From Paramecium sonneborni (Eukaryota > Ciliophora > Oligohymenophorea > Peniculida > Parameciidae), in assembly GCA_905182985.1 (NCBI GenBank), contig CAJJDN010000067.1, positions 207,161 to 271,160 of the forward strand: a stretch of DNA of 64,000 bases. Direction: 5' to 3'. Positions 27,068 to 38,233 of the stretch are shown piece by piece (position 1 is the stretch's first letter; each line of letters begins with the position of its first letter). The notes under the pieces were generated by a model, which saw only the letters and a list, made by a program, of their open reading frames with translations, was not told where the DNA came from and ran no database searches. The translations under genes were made by a program, and so were the position numbers.

Positions 27068-28467
27068 TCAAATATAATCTTTTTTGTATTGTAGCAATTA
27101 ATCTGTCATTCTTAAATGAATCATATATAGTTCATAAAATCTAGCTAAACTTTCTAATATTATTGTCTTAAATTCATTTCCTTATAATTCATTTTTTTTC
27201 TCATAATAATATTCCGAAAAAGATTTTCCTTCGAATTCTTTTATTTAGCAAGAAAACGCAAGAAGATCACTAAGAGTTTCGTTTGGAGAGCCTTTAAATA
27301 TTGATTTCTTATTCATACTTTTAAGTTGACAAATTATTTCGTCTTTAAATGCTTTAACTGAGAAATCTACTAAAACTGCTAATTCGTGTTCTCGTCTATT
27401 CTACTAATTAAATAAGTTTATCATTTAAATTATTGGTTTACAATCAAAATATTAATAAAAGTCCCATGGATCTATATGAATTTTTAACTATTGTTTTTAT
27501 AAATATTCTGATTGTTTTTCATTATATTAGGAAAGAATTTGATATAATTCTTAAGCTAAATGATAATAGAAAGGACTTTAGATTTATAAACTGAATGGAC
27601 TAGGTTTAGCTAAGGTTGCAGAAGGTGTATGAGATTACAAAGATTCTAACTAAAGGTACAATTACATTTAAATAATACTTCTTTGTCCAATTCCTCATTT
27701 AATAAATCATCTTTTGAATCTCTTTGTAAAACAGCAACAGTAAGATTACTATGTCCAGGTCTATAACCACATGAGTCTGAGAGCTCTTTTAATAGATTTG
27801 ATAAGTAAACGGTTTTTGTGGTTTTCTCATATACATAAGATTGAATTGTTTCTTATAATTTTTAATGTGCAACAAAATGATCATAAATTTAATCCATTAC
27901 TAACAATGTTTTATTTGTTTTTGCAACTTATTTGGCATATGACAAGGCAAATTTTGGTAAAAAATAATTGGAACCTTAATTTTCTGCATATTTAAACCAA
28001 GTAGCTTATTATATTGGAGATCTTCCATAATATATAATCTGATCAAAAGCATTTAACTTATTTAAAAGCTCTTTGTTTTTAATGATAAGCATTTGCCCAT
28101 AGGTTATTGGATGAAAGAGATCTATATACACATTATGTGTTAATATTTAATTCTATGGGAGAACTCTTTTTCGTAATTTTTTATTATATGTTTCAGCTTC
28201 ATTTGATTACTTTATGTTTGCAATTGAACAAATTTAATTTTAAGGAAAAGCCTCTAAAGAATTTACATGTGAGATGGGCTCTAAAACTTCAGATTGTTAT
28301 AATAATAATGCTAATTAATTTCTCTCAAATATTGACATGACTACTCCTAATGAATTTCCAAACTTTAATGTCTCACCTAACTTAATTGGATTGTCATGAG
28401 CAAATAAAATCATGTCATCTGATTTTTTAAGAATTAATGATGACATTCTGCTAATTACTTTCATCAT
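27068..28467 (-). CDS. Diverged F1-ATPase alpha-like protein, nucleotide site lost
   Basis: About 460 residues with a possible mitochondrial start (MMKVISRMSSLILKK). Collinear similarity to ATP synthase alpha is seen by eye. GETLKFGNSLGVVMSIFE matches the beta-barrel EEMVEFSSG..GMSLNLE. IDLFHPITYGQMLIIKNKEL matches the [20 protein letters not shown] region. TLLVMDQIYDHFVAHQKL matches the ALIIYDDLSKQAVAYRQM helix, and TKTVYLSNLLKELSDSC matches FYLHSRLLERA. YHLAQELYQILSQYNE matches the MKLELAQYRE region. The P-loop GDRQTGKT aligns to KNKELLNK, so Gly, Lys and Thr for phosphate binding are absent. One 20-nt intron (27646-27665) is needed. Likely a non-catalytic structural relative. A new mitochondrial role is inference. 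Confidence 0.7.
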
Positions 28468-28972
28468 TTATATTATTAATTAATTATTTACAACATAAAG
28501 TAACTAATTCTATATTTATTTATAAATGTAATTAAAGAAGCAGCATTGCTTGCTTTTAATTTTATTTATCTATATTTAATAGAAAAGCTTTATTTAATAT
28601 TGAACTTTAATATCAACCATATTAGTTTATTATATGAACCAATTATTTTTCAATATAAAATCAATTGTTAAAGTTAGAGTTGATTTATTATTTCAATTTA
28701 AATTTTATCAGTGTTTCATATTAGATTTAAATATTATTATTATTTTGAAAACTTTATAAATTGATGCAATAAATTTTAAAATGATAAAAAGAAAATATAT
28801 TGATAAAATGCTTTTTGATTTTAAATGTATAACATTATAATAGTTGAAATAATGTTCTACTCTAAAAATGAATAATCTTGTGAAGTTTTAGAAAAAAATA
28901 GAGGAATTTATAAAACCTAAGATAATTATAAAATAATAATGCGATTATTTAAAAAAAAAAATTATGATTTTT
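28468..28972. other. AT-rich intergenic stretch
   Basis: Lies upstream of the F1-alpha-like gene and downstream of the sorting-receptor gene. No supported frame or RNA. Confidence 0.5.
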
Positions 28973-30446
28973 TCATATAGCATCTTATTTTTTTTTATCT
29001 TTGGATTCGTAGAATTGAATGTATTAAGTCACCATTTCATTGACTTATGATTAACTGCTCTCCTTAAACTCTTTTCTAATTAATTTAGTATAAACACAGA
29101 ATAACAGTACAAAAAATATGATCATAACTACAAGAATAATGGCAATAGTCAAATAAAGATTTGTTGATGAATCTGTTTAGAGTATTAAGCCATCAACATG
29201 TTTGCCGCAAACTTCTGGTGGAGTTTAAAAACTATAACAAATATCCAAAAAAACATTTAATCCAGTGATTTATCCTAAATAATCTTAATAATTAATGATG
29301 ATTCCTGGTAATTATTATACACCAGCAGCATTCCACAAAGTTAATTATTCTTCTAAAAGATTATTTACCTTATATGATTTTTATTCATTTTTTATCGTCA
29401 AGTGATTAGTTACTTGTTAATCTCTTATGCATTTTTCAACTTTTTAATTATCGATTCCAACTTCTGTTTAGACTTTAGGAGAGCAAGTTTCATATTCTTA
29501 AGCTGTTGTACAATTATCTCTGAATGATAACTAAATTTTCAATAATGTTTACCATGTAATCAAACCATTTATCTATGCTTTGACTAAAAATACATAATTA
29601 TCTCAGAGTTTCTTCAACAATCATATTACCTGTTGCAATACCTGATCCATCAGGATCTTGTGAACAATATTTACCATAAGATATACAATTTTGATATTCA
29701 ATTGGTTTATTTGGTCTAGAAACAATCTGATATACTGGATATAGGATTGTGAAGTTAACTAAAGAATAATAAAATTAAAATTAATACATTTTTCATTCTT
29801 TAGTTTTTCATAATAAGGTTAAAACTCTCTTATAAATTTATATGTTTCTCCTGATGGTATAGATAGGGCAAATAAAGCTTCAACTCTTTCTTATTAACGA
29901 ACATCAAATTTAATTATTAATTGAACTTAATCTACTTCGAGGTTTGCTTTTGGAATTGTTAAATATTTTGTTAAAATTTATCCATCTGATTTAGAGATAA
30001 AAATACTAGGGATTTATAACTAAATTATATCATATCTATTACTCCATATCCAGTTCCATCATCAGACATAGTTATGTTGTCTATTATTTCTGCCTTATTA
30101 TCTTCAATAATTGCTAATTAATATCCTGCATTTTAAGCATGCCTAACTTTTGTTACGAAAGAACAATTCCCTCTTTTTATTAATACAAAGTGACTTTTTA
30201 CAGTCGAATTGATTTCTGAACAAGCTTCTATAGGATGTGAAATATCAAGTGTTCCTTTTAATCTACGACCCCAAGGAACATTTCTATATTGATCTGTATA
30301 TTCAAAACTTACCCAAAATTAGCAATACTAAATGTTATTTCTCCATTGTTTTGACTTAATTCTTATTTTAACTCTTCTGGAGCAATCACCTTTAGTTTTC
30401 CTAACGTAAATTCAACCGAGATGAACAATAGTGCAAATATTAACAT
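28973..30446 (-). CDS. Vacuolar sorting receptor-like type I membrane protein
   Basis: Predicted cargo receptor between Golgi and digestive or storage compartments. The signal peptide is MLIFALLFISVEFTLG. A protease-associated domain follows, with the conserved GNCSFVTKVRHAQNAGYQLA. The lumenal domain has the receptor family's YC..DP....NMIVEETLRQLCIF and a segment with paired Cys (NCTTAQEYETCSPKVQ, VEKCIRDQQ, GIIINYQDYLGQIT, FLDICYSF, PPEVCG). One transmembrane helix (LYLTIAIILVVMIIFFVLLF) is followed by a short charged tail with VNEMVTQYIQFYES, where a sorting signal could sit. Introns include a 29-nt one after NFG and a 22-nt one after FDYM. The overall plan, PA domain, Cys-rich lumenal part, TM and tail, equals plant vacuolar sorting receptors, though the EGF repeats are missing. 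Confidence 0.82.
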
Positions 30447-30649
30447 TTTAATTATTAATTTATAATTATTTTCAATTATCTATATTATAATCTATTCATT
30501 AGTAAAATCTTATTATCAAATAAATCTTGCTATTTTTTTAATGATACGTACATCATTATTCTATAATATCTCATGAACTCTGATAAGAACATTATTTAAG
30601 ATGAATTCATAATTATATTATAATTTTATTATAATATATTCCGTTTTAT

Positions 30650-31317
30650 ATGAGATTAGCTATTTTCATTTTACTTCTATGTGCAACTGTAATTGCTATT
30701 CCAAAAAAGCAAATTTAACTTAGAACAAAATACACTTAACCAATAAATGCTTAAGAAATAAAATTAAGTGATGTAGATTTAGCTCTTTATTAAACTGATG
30801 CTTAATAAGATGGTTTAAAAAATCATTTAAAATCAGAAATTACGAATTGGGCTGCAGCTAAGAATACTTTAACAGAATAATTATCTTATTTTTATAATTA
30901 CTTTGAAATAAGTTTATCTAAATAATAATAGATTGGTATATTTATGGTTTGTTTTATTTGTTTTGCATTTTACTTGATGGTTAAATCGGAGGATAGAAAT
31001 ATTAAAAGTAGAAAATAAAACCTAAAAAAAATGTAAAAACATAAATAGGAACCTGATGTTATAATATTGACAGATTCAATAATAGGAAAAGAATAATCTC
31101 CTTAACCTTTGGTTTCTACTATAATTGGATCAATAATATATGAAGAAAGAGTGTTTTTATAATGTTTTAGCTTTTTAGGAATAAGTCAGCTGATGATATG
31201 AAAAAAAAGGAGTAAGCCTTTCCTTTAAGGAGATCCAATTCATAGACATTTATTAAACCCCAGTACCCAGATTATTCGGCTGAAGAAATACACAGTTTAT
31301 TGAAGGATATTAATTGA
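30650..31317 (+). CDS. Hypothetical single-pass membrane protein with signal peptide
   Basis: Not recognised. MRLAIFILLLCATVIAIP is a clear signal peptide. A lumenal or extracellular part of about 80 residues follows, then one hydrophobic span (QIGIFMVCFICFAFYLMV) and a basic cytoplasmic tail ending PQYPDYSAEEIHSLLKDIN. A 20-nt intron (31151-31170), among the shortest possible, links YEER to LFRNKSADDM. The tail contains YPDY, a possible tyrosine-type sorting or phosphorylation site (inference). It is divergent from the sorting-receptor gene with 203 bp between the starts. Confidence 0.7.
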
Positions 31318-31452
31318 ATGACTTTACAATATTTTTACATAGTATTGTATAAAAATTACTGTATGAGTCATCTTATAGGATATTGGTTTAACATTAACTT
31401 ATTATTCTAAAGGAATTTAAAAAATGATTAAATTTTATTTAAAAAATATTAA

Positions 31453-31800
31453 ATGGTGAACGTACCTAAAAACAGAAAAACATATTGCAGAAAATGCGGA
31501 AACCACTAAAGTTGCAAAGTGTCTCAATATAAAAAGAGCAAGGAAAGTCCATTTGCATAAGGTAGAAGAAGGTACGACATGAAACAAGCTGGTTATGGTG
31601 GATAAACAAAGCCAATTTTCAGAAAGAAAGCAAAGACTACTAAAAAAGTTGCTTTAAAGTATATATATATTGAGAATAGGCTTGAATGCGTCAAGTGTAA
31701 ATTAAAGTGGTTGAAAGTTATTAAGAGATGCAAGACTATTGTCTTTGTGGATGCTAATTAGCTCAAAAAATAATAAGAAGCCAAGAAGAATGCTAAATGA
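31453..31800 (+). CDS. 60S ribosomal protein eL42 (L36a/L44)
   Basis: Component of the large-subunit E site. The protein begins [18 protein letters not shown]. It keeps the zinc-ribbon Cys pairs (CRKC and CVKC plus a later Cys), the FAQGRRRYD stretch and [18 protein letters not shown]. The Pro of TKP is the residue whose change gives cycloheximide resistance in other eukaryotes, and it is the ordinary Pro here. A 21-nt intron (31659-31679) precedes LECVKCK. It contains no stop, so without splicing an extra YIYIEN would be inserted. Length is about 108 residues, normal for the family. The conserved Gln in FAQG is encoded by TAA, which fixes the genetic code. Confidence 0.95.
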
Positions 31801-32101
31801 GATTATTACAGTATTACAATAAGATATTTTATGTATATTTAGGAACAATTTATCTATCCTTAATTAGCATTAAGTTTTTTTTTAATATTTTTAAATTAAT
31901 CCTAAAATGTATAGTTTTCTAACATTGCTTTCATCTAAAATTTTCAAGCCTCTATTCTCTTACTTTGTTTATAAATAAAAAGCAATCTAATTGCACAATA
32001 TTATACCCAGAATGGTACTTTTATAACCATATATGTAGAATTATTAATTAATTCTGAAAATAAATAATTTTATTTTAATGCCTATATATTTGATTATTCA
32101 A

Positions 32102-33482
32102 TCAGGCAATTCCCTTAAAATTATTAACCTATTAGTTCGCTAGTAATTTCAATTCAACAGCTTTCCTTGATTTTTTATATTTTCCAACATATACCATACA
32201 ATTAAATTAAAACCTATATAATAAACCTCTAAAATACCTTAACAATGAGCCTTATTTTGATGTCTTTAAAATCTCTTTTGTAACTCCAGCCTTTTGTAAA
32301 TCATCTAAATGAACAAATATATCAGATTTATCTTCATCCATAACTATAAAACCATAATTCTTTTATTCATCAAAAAATTTCAGTCTTCCAGTATAAATTG
32401 GATTTGAAGATTATTTCTTTTAATCTGTCATCATTAATTTGTTATTTAATGAAGGACAACTAGCAGTTGAAACTAAATCTAAAGGGGGAAAGAATTCTAA
32501 ATCATCTATATTTGGAATTCCTTCATCTAATCTCTATTAAATGTATGATTATTAATATGGTTATGATTGTTATTCAATCTTTTTCTTATCATCCTAAATA
32601 GGAAATGCTTTCAATTAATTTATTTAATCTAAAGAAGGGAACTAATAATCGTCTTAAAGAAAAGTTTATTACTTTGTTTATGAAAAAAACACTATAAATA
32701 AATTAATATATTACATGCTTTATCTTAAGGAAGTGATTAAATTTAAGTGATTATTTGTTATTCCTTTTATTCCCTCTAAAAATCAAAAATTTAGTGCTCT
32801 GATAGTGACTTTTTATGTCTTCTTACCAATTTTTATTAATCTTTTTCTGGAGTAACATTGATTTAAGTTGCTATATTCTAAAATTAAAATTTAGAATTAC
32901 ATCTTCGAAAATCTAATCAAATGAGTAGAAATTCTCTTATTATTATGTGTCTATCTAAGCCATCATTTCTTCCATAGCAATTAATGTATTCATTTGATCA
33001 GTTGTAACTAAGGCTAAATATCCTGTCATATTTGGGTTATAACAAAATATTGTTAGAGTTCTGGTAAATTTTGAAGGAACATAAACATTACAAAAGAGTT
33101 GATGTTTCTAATTTGTGAAGAATTCCTTAATCTTAGTTTTCATAATTGTTGCATATAGAGAAATATATTACTAAAAATTTATTTGTGATTAAAATTTACT
33201 TTTGCATTAAGTGATTCGCTTTCTACAATTGCAAGAGTTAATTCATATCTCTAAATTAATTTTGGAAGTTCTTAATCGGACTTGTAGTTCTATTTGACTG
33301 TTTTAAACAAATGTTCTTTGATTTAAGAATCAGGACTATGGAAATTGGCAATAGAGAGTGCATCCAATAAATGCATACCTGACAATCTAGAAATGAGTAA
33401 TTGATTGATACCAATTTAGCCTTTGTATAAAAGTGTATGCAAATCGTTATCATTTAGCACTTATCTTTACTATTATATCATA
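32102..33482 (-). CDS. Protein with a C-terminal cold-shock domain and an unknown N-terminal domain
   Basis: About 425 residues. The N-terminal 200 residues (DNDLHTLLYKGQIGINQLLI, later KFTRTLTIFCYNPNMTGYLA and LVTTDQMNTLIAMEEMMAQI) look folded but match nothing I know. A Gln/charged linker includes KDQQKLVRRHKKSLSEHQIF. The C-terminus is a cold-shock domain, a nucleic-acid-binding OB fold: YTGRLKFFDEQKNYGFIVMD, DIFVHLDDLQKAG, closing with RKAVELKLLAN. RNP1 is KNYGFI and RNP2 is DIFVHL. Four introns of 23-29 nt join the parts. One of them, GTAATATATTAATTTATTTATAG, fuses what first looks like two genes. Likely an RNA-binding translational regulator. Convergent with eL42 across about 300 bp of AT-rich DNA. 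Confidence 0.72.
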
Positions 33483-33642
33483 ATTTAAATATATGTTTAA
33501 TTTATAGAAATAATGTTATATTTATATTTTGATATATATATCTTCCTTAGCCAAATGGAAATAGATTTCAAAAAGCTATCTAAAAATCTACTCTTTATAA
33601 TTAATTTTCATTTTATAGAAATAATGAATAAGATTGAATATC

Positions 33643-34360
33643 TCATTGCTACTTGGTTTGAATTCTATCAAATATTGATTCTTTGGTATCCATTCTTAAT
33701 CTTCCATCTTCTTTCAATCCTCTTCCTTATTGGAATTACCCTAAAACGATGACTTTACTGGATTGTTGATAATTTGCCACAGCACTCATTTGATAGCCTT
33801 TTTCTTTGTAATTATTAATGCATTCTAAGAATATTAAATTTAATAAAAATACCTATTGCTTTATCAGCAGAGTATTAGTTAGAAAATGTTACAGTAGCTT
33901 ATTTATTGTTAATCTAAATTACTAACTAATTTTACTTAGATTCCTAAAATGTTAGAATCATCATCGATTATTTATTTTAATTCATTTGATGTGAATCCTT
34001 CTTTTAAATTTCTAATAAATATTGGAAAAGATCCTTCTCGTTTTGGCTATTATTAATGTTGTTATTTTGTTTCTAATATATTATTCATTATATCAACATA
34101 CCCCCTTTGCTAATATTTAAAATCTGTTTCTTTTTCGGTTATTGATGATGAGTTTATACATTTCCTTATTGATTATGATTCTCAATTTTAATAATTTTTT
34201 TTCTGATATCCTTTTTCATAATTTAGGATGAGTACATTTTTTCATTCTCCTCATCTGATTCTTATTAAGATTTTGATGCTGATTGTTAAGAAGGTCTGTA
34301 CTCATACTTATGATCTCGTATGATATTTATACTTTTAGTAAATATTTGATTTTTTTTCAT
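33643..34360 (-). CDS. RRM-type RNA-binding protein
   Basis: The start is MKKNQIFTKSINIIRDHKY. A basic, Gln/Ser-rich N-terminus is followed by one RNA recognition motif: RNP2 FPIFIRNLKEG, helix FTSNELKQIIDD, RNP1-like strand QATVTFSNQYSADKAIECIN. Introns GTAAAATTAG..TTAG (22 nt) and GTATTTTTATT..TTAG (28 nt) lie within the motif. Splicing between the N-terminal part and the RRM is unresolved. The TGA at 33643 follows RIQTKQQ. Another frame beyond it is also open, so the C-terminal end is provisional. The RNP1 lacks the usual aromatic Gly-Phe pair, so RNA binding may be weak. Confidence 0.65.
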
Positions 34361-34447
34361 TATATATTATTTTTAAGAATTAATCTCTCAATTTTTTTAA
34401 ATTACATAATTATAATTAATAATAAAAGCTATTATTCACAAAATTGA

Positions 34448-36026
34448 TCATTTTGAGATCGAGGCTTTCAACTGCTTTACAGCCTCAGAAATCGAAACAC
34501 AATTTTGCACTATTTTCAAGTTAAAAATCCTATTGTTTTGGCTACGAACATCATCAAATTAGACTACATGGTTGAGATAATGTTATAAATGTATTAGTTC
34601 CTATATTATTATATTGATTTATATACCTTATCATTTTTATCATCTAGATATGGTATGATCGGTATCCCATTTTCCACTTAAAATGCAAATGAATAAGCCG
34701 AATTATCTACTAAAATTATGTCTTTCATATTCCTATTCAGTATTCTTAAGTCTTTTATGTGGCAATTATTTGATATTCGAATACAATCATCACGAAATAA
34801 TCTATATGATATTAAGTTTCGTTATGGATCTAAATAATCAATAATTTTATTCGCATAATCTGAATTAGAAGCAGTAAAAATCATGATTTCATATTCCATA
34901 GCCATATTTTTTAAAAATTATTAAGCATAAGGCCTTATACTTATTCCAACCTACAATAAATATTTTAACATACCTAATAGATCTTTTCATTATAACTCAT
35001 TGGAATGAAAAAATCACTCTTTAAACAACTATACTCATTACAATGTACTAATGTTTCATCTAAATCTATTATTAGGGTCTTCTATAATTCTTGATTTTAA
35101 TTAAATTTTATACTTTTTTAAGGTTAAATTTTGCAGGACAAAGTATAATCTTATGGGCATTCAATTAATTTTGATTTTTACAAATTATCATATAATTGAG
35201 AAAAGTGGTTTATGTACATTTAGGCCATAAAGCTATCTTTTAGATATCCCATTAAATAGCCAAATAAATTATGCATATAGTATTAATCTGAAAATATGAA
35301 TGCTAAAATATAGAGTAAAACTAATATTTACTTTTTTCTTTCACATCTTAGTGAATAATAGTTTCTAAAAATGGAACTGATATAATCTCCTCTTTTTCAT
35401 TTTAAAATGGTAAATCGTTTGGAATTGATTTTTGTTCTCTTTTCTAGACTTTGTGATTTACATTAGTCTATTTTCTACTGCCTGATTGATTAACAACTTC
35501 AAGTTTGGTGCACTTTTATTTCTTAATTCTTTTCTTTGCTTGAATTGATATTTTTTGTTTTTCGACTTATATACTACTGAATATTATTATAAATGTATAC
35601 ACTGATGAAGTTTAAGATGTACAGCTTAAGTTGTCGTCTATTAATTGTTGGTTTATGGACATTTATGATAATTTAGGGAGCTCTGTATTATTTTTCAATA
35701 AATGACATTTTGATGATAGATCATTATAATTAGAATAAGATTGTTCTTAGAACTTCTTATTATTTTCTAAATGAGCATCCTTTTATTCTTAAAAAGATTC
35801 TTAAACTATATGAATAATTTCATACATTTAGTATTGAAGTCACATTGAGATGCTTAAATTGTGTGGATTTGTGTTTTTTATTCAATCCTTGAAATGTTTG
35901 AAATAATGTAATTTTCCTATGAATAAGTAGAGATATTACTTGAATTTATTGATTCAGCTTTTCTTTGTGGAGAGTATCAGTTTAAAATTTACACAACAGT
36001 AGTTGATGTTTTTCATGAGTTTTCAT
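34448..36026 (-). CDS. FCP1/SCP-like HAD phosphatase
   Basis: Protein Ser/Thr phosphatase of the NLI-interacting-factor family. The start is MKTHEKHQLLLCKF. A Ser/Gln-rich N-terminal region of about 230 residues precedes the catalytic domain: LIIDLDETLVHC (DxDxT nucleophile), then SIRPYAQQFLKNMAMEYEIM and IFTASNSDYANKIIDYLDP, later RDDCIRISNNCHIKDLRILN, and DIILVDNSAYSFAFQVENGI with the final acidic motif. All HAD catalytic residues are present. Six introns of 20-29 nt keep the frame, including GTATGTTAAAATATTTATTG..TAG inside the domain. The C-terminal LKIVQNCVSISEAVKQLKAS is helical. It could act on the RNA polymerase II tail or on other phosphoproteins. The substrate cannot be read from sequence. 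Confidence 0.88.
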
Positions 36027-36249
36027 AATGTATTATTTAATAATTTACGTAAAAGAGATTTGTAAATGAAATTGAATATAAGTTAATCAAACGGGGTAAA
36101 ATGATTGGATTAAAATTATTAATTACTATCATATTTTAAGTTAATTTATTTTGAATATATAATAATGAATAATAAGTCATGCATTTTGTAAATTTGCATT
36201 TTATATAAGTTGATAGAACAATAAAAATTTATTATAAACTTAGAGAATT

Positions 36250-37600
36250 TCAATTTCCTTCTTCTTTAGTTGGTTATTCCCCTTTCTTGATCCAACGAAT
36301 TCTTTTACCGTCTTACCATTCTCCTTCCTTTTCAACTTTAGATGAACCAATATAAAATCCAATACCATGTTATTTTCCATTAGCCCACTAACCTTTATAC
36401 ATCTAAATAAAGTAATAAATTATATACTCTTCCGTCAGGCCATTTAAATTCTCCATTACCATGCTTTTTATCATCTTTATATTCTCCTTCATATTTTCTA
36501 CCATCAAGCCAAGTGAAAACCTTAGATAAATTCTATAAATATGATTACTCCTTTTCCATCCATTTTATTATTCTTCCATTCTCCAACATACTTTCTTCCA
36601 TCTTCCCATTAATATTCTCCTTAACCTTGAATATTATTCTAATCAAATTCTCCAATATAAATTGATCCATCTGCCCATTTAAAAGTACCTTTGCCATGTT
36701 TTTTTCCATTTTTATATTATCCTTCATAATTAGCACCATCTGGCCATATTTCTTTACCGATTCCATTCTATTTATCATCTTCCCAATAACCAACATATTA
36801 TGCTCCATCCATATGAACGTATTTTCCCTTAATATTATTATTTTACATTCTTACATATCCATGTGCTTTATCATTTTTCCATTCTCCTTCATATTTATCT
36901 CCATCAGCATGAATCAATCTTCCTTTCCCACAAGCAACATTCTAGTACCAATATCCTTCATATATTGATCCATCCTGCCAAATTTGAGTACCTCTTCCAT
37001 GTCGAAGCCTATTATTATATTTATTTCTTAAATTTACCCATTCTTCCATTATCCTTTATAAACACTTCCTCCATCCAATTCATATGGTTCTAAAAACGGT
37101 AATTCTTTAAATTCATCTTTATCTTAATCATAAACAAAAGGCTCAATTTTATCAGAAACCTAAAACTCAATACTCTCTTATACTTTTTTAGTTTTAGGTG
37201 TCAAATAATCTGGCATTCTATCTAATTTTTTATATTTCTCACTTGGAGCATGAACCTTAATCAAATCAACCTAATTTTTATAGCTTTCTTCTTTAGGTTC
37301 TTAAGCAGTATCCTTATACTAACCATTTTTATTATTATTCTAGTTCTTTGATCTACTTGATTCATGTTATGATTCTTTATTTTCATATTTCACTTCTTTC
37401 TTTATTTTTTTCATTCTCTTTCTAGTTAAATAACCTCTACCATGAGCTTAATTACTATGTTTTATAATACCTTATATTTTTAATATAGCTTTTTCATTTA
37501 TCATATCTGAGTTTTATTTCTTTGCTTATACATTTTAACTCACATCTAGCTACACAATTTTATCTGTAACTTATCCTCCGCCATTACAACAATTTCCCAT
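36250..37600 (-). CDS. MORN-repeat protein with N-myristoylation signal
   Basis: The protein begins [14 protein letters not shown]: Gly2 with Cys4 and Cys5 fits myristoylation and palmitoylation. An N-terminal region of about 180 residues contains an IQ-like stretch (KAILKIQGIIKHSNQAHGRG, with YLTRKRMKK). About eight MORN repeats follow, for example [42 protein letters not shown] and [22 protein letters not shown] arrays bind lipid or scaffold membrane-cytoskeleton contacts. Three introns are needed: GTAAATTTAAG..ATAG, GTAATCATATTT..TAAG and GTATATAATTTATTACTT..TAG. Likely a membrane-anchored scaffold at the cortex or ciliary base. That location is inference. Confidence 0.88.
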
Positions 37601-38233
37601 TTATTGCTGTTATCTTAAATTATTTGATTTAATAAAATTAATGATTACGAAACAAAAATATATTTAATATGATAACTTAATCATGTTAACACTTTACCAG
37701 AGATTATCAAACATATTTTCATTTTTAAATTAAATTAATTGATAAAATTCTACAATTTTGGGTATTATATATTAATGTTATCGTTTATATTGTTTCAACG
37801 TTGTCGTTTATATTTCAATCGATAATGCAAATCTTTAAAATATAATAATTACTAAAAGATATAAAAAAATATATTTTTAATATTTTTAAACAATAAACTT
37901 ATCGTTTTCTTTAAAATTGATTTAATTAGTTATTTTGGCTATATTTTCTACATTATATATGTTTAATATAATCAACATTCAAATGAGATTTTTTAATTTG
38001 GCATAATTATAATTATAAAAATGCTTCGCATCAATAACTATTAAAATTTAATATATCAGATTTTATATTTTGATTTATTTTTATATATTTATTTAATATA
38101 TTCTTAACATTTTTAAATAACTACTTTTAGAAATTTTAAGAAAGTTTTAATGTCTTAAAGTTTTAATTTGAAGATCACTTAATGTATTATTATGATTTAA
38201 TTTATAATTTTATAAAATTTATAAACATTTGCA
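37601..38233. other. AT-rich intergenic stretch with a short tandem repeat
   Basis: Upstream of the MORN gene. A 23-base unit (gttatcgtttatattgtttc followed by aac) at 37777-37799 is followed directly by a similar copy, gttgtcgtttatatttcaatc (37800-37820). Otherwise no frame or RNA is supported. Confidence 0.5.

Noticed and set aside
32102..32716. Cold-shock-domain gene as a separate short gene starting at 32716
   Set aside because: The ATG overlaps a perfect donor, and splicing that 23-nt intron continues the upstream coding frame, so one gene is favoured.
36545..37093. Open frames on both strands here ([11 protein letters not shown].. on minus, [10 protein letters not shown].. on plus)
   Set aside because: They are out-of-frame or antisense readings of the MORN repeats. 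The MORN frame has the family pattern and clean introns.
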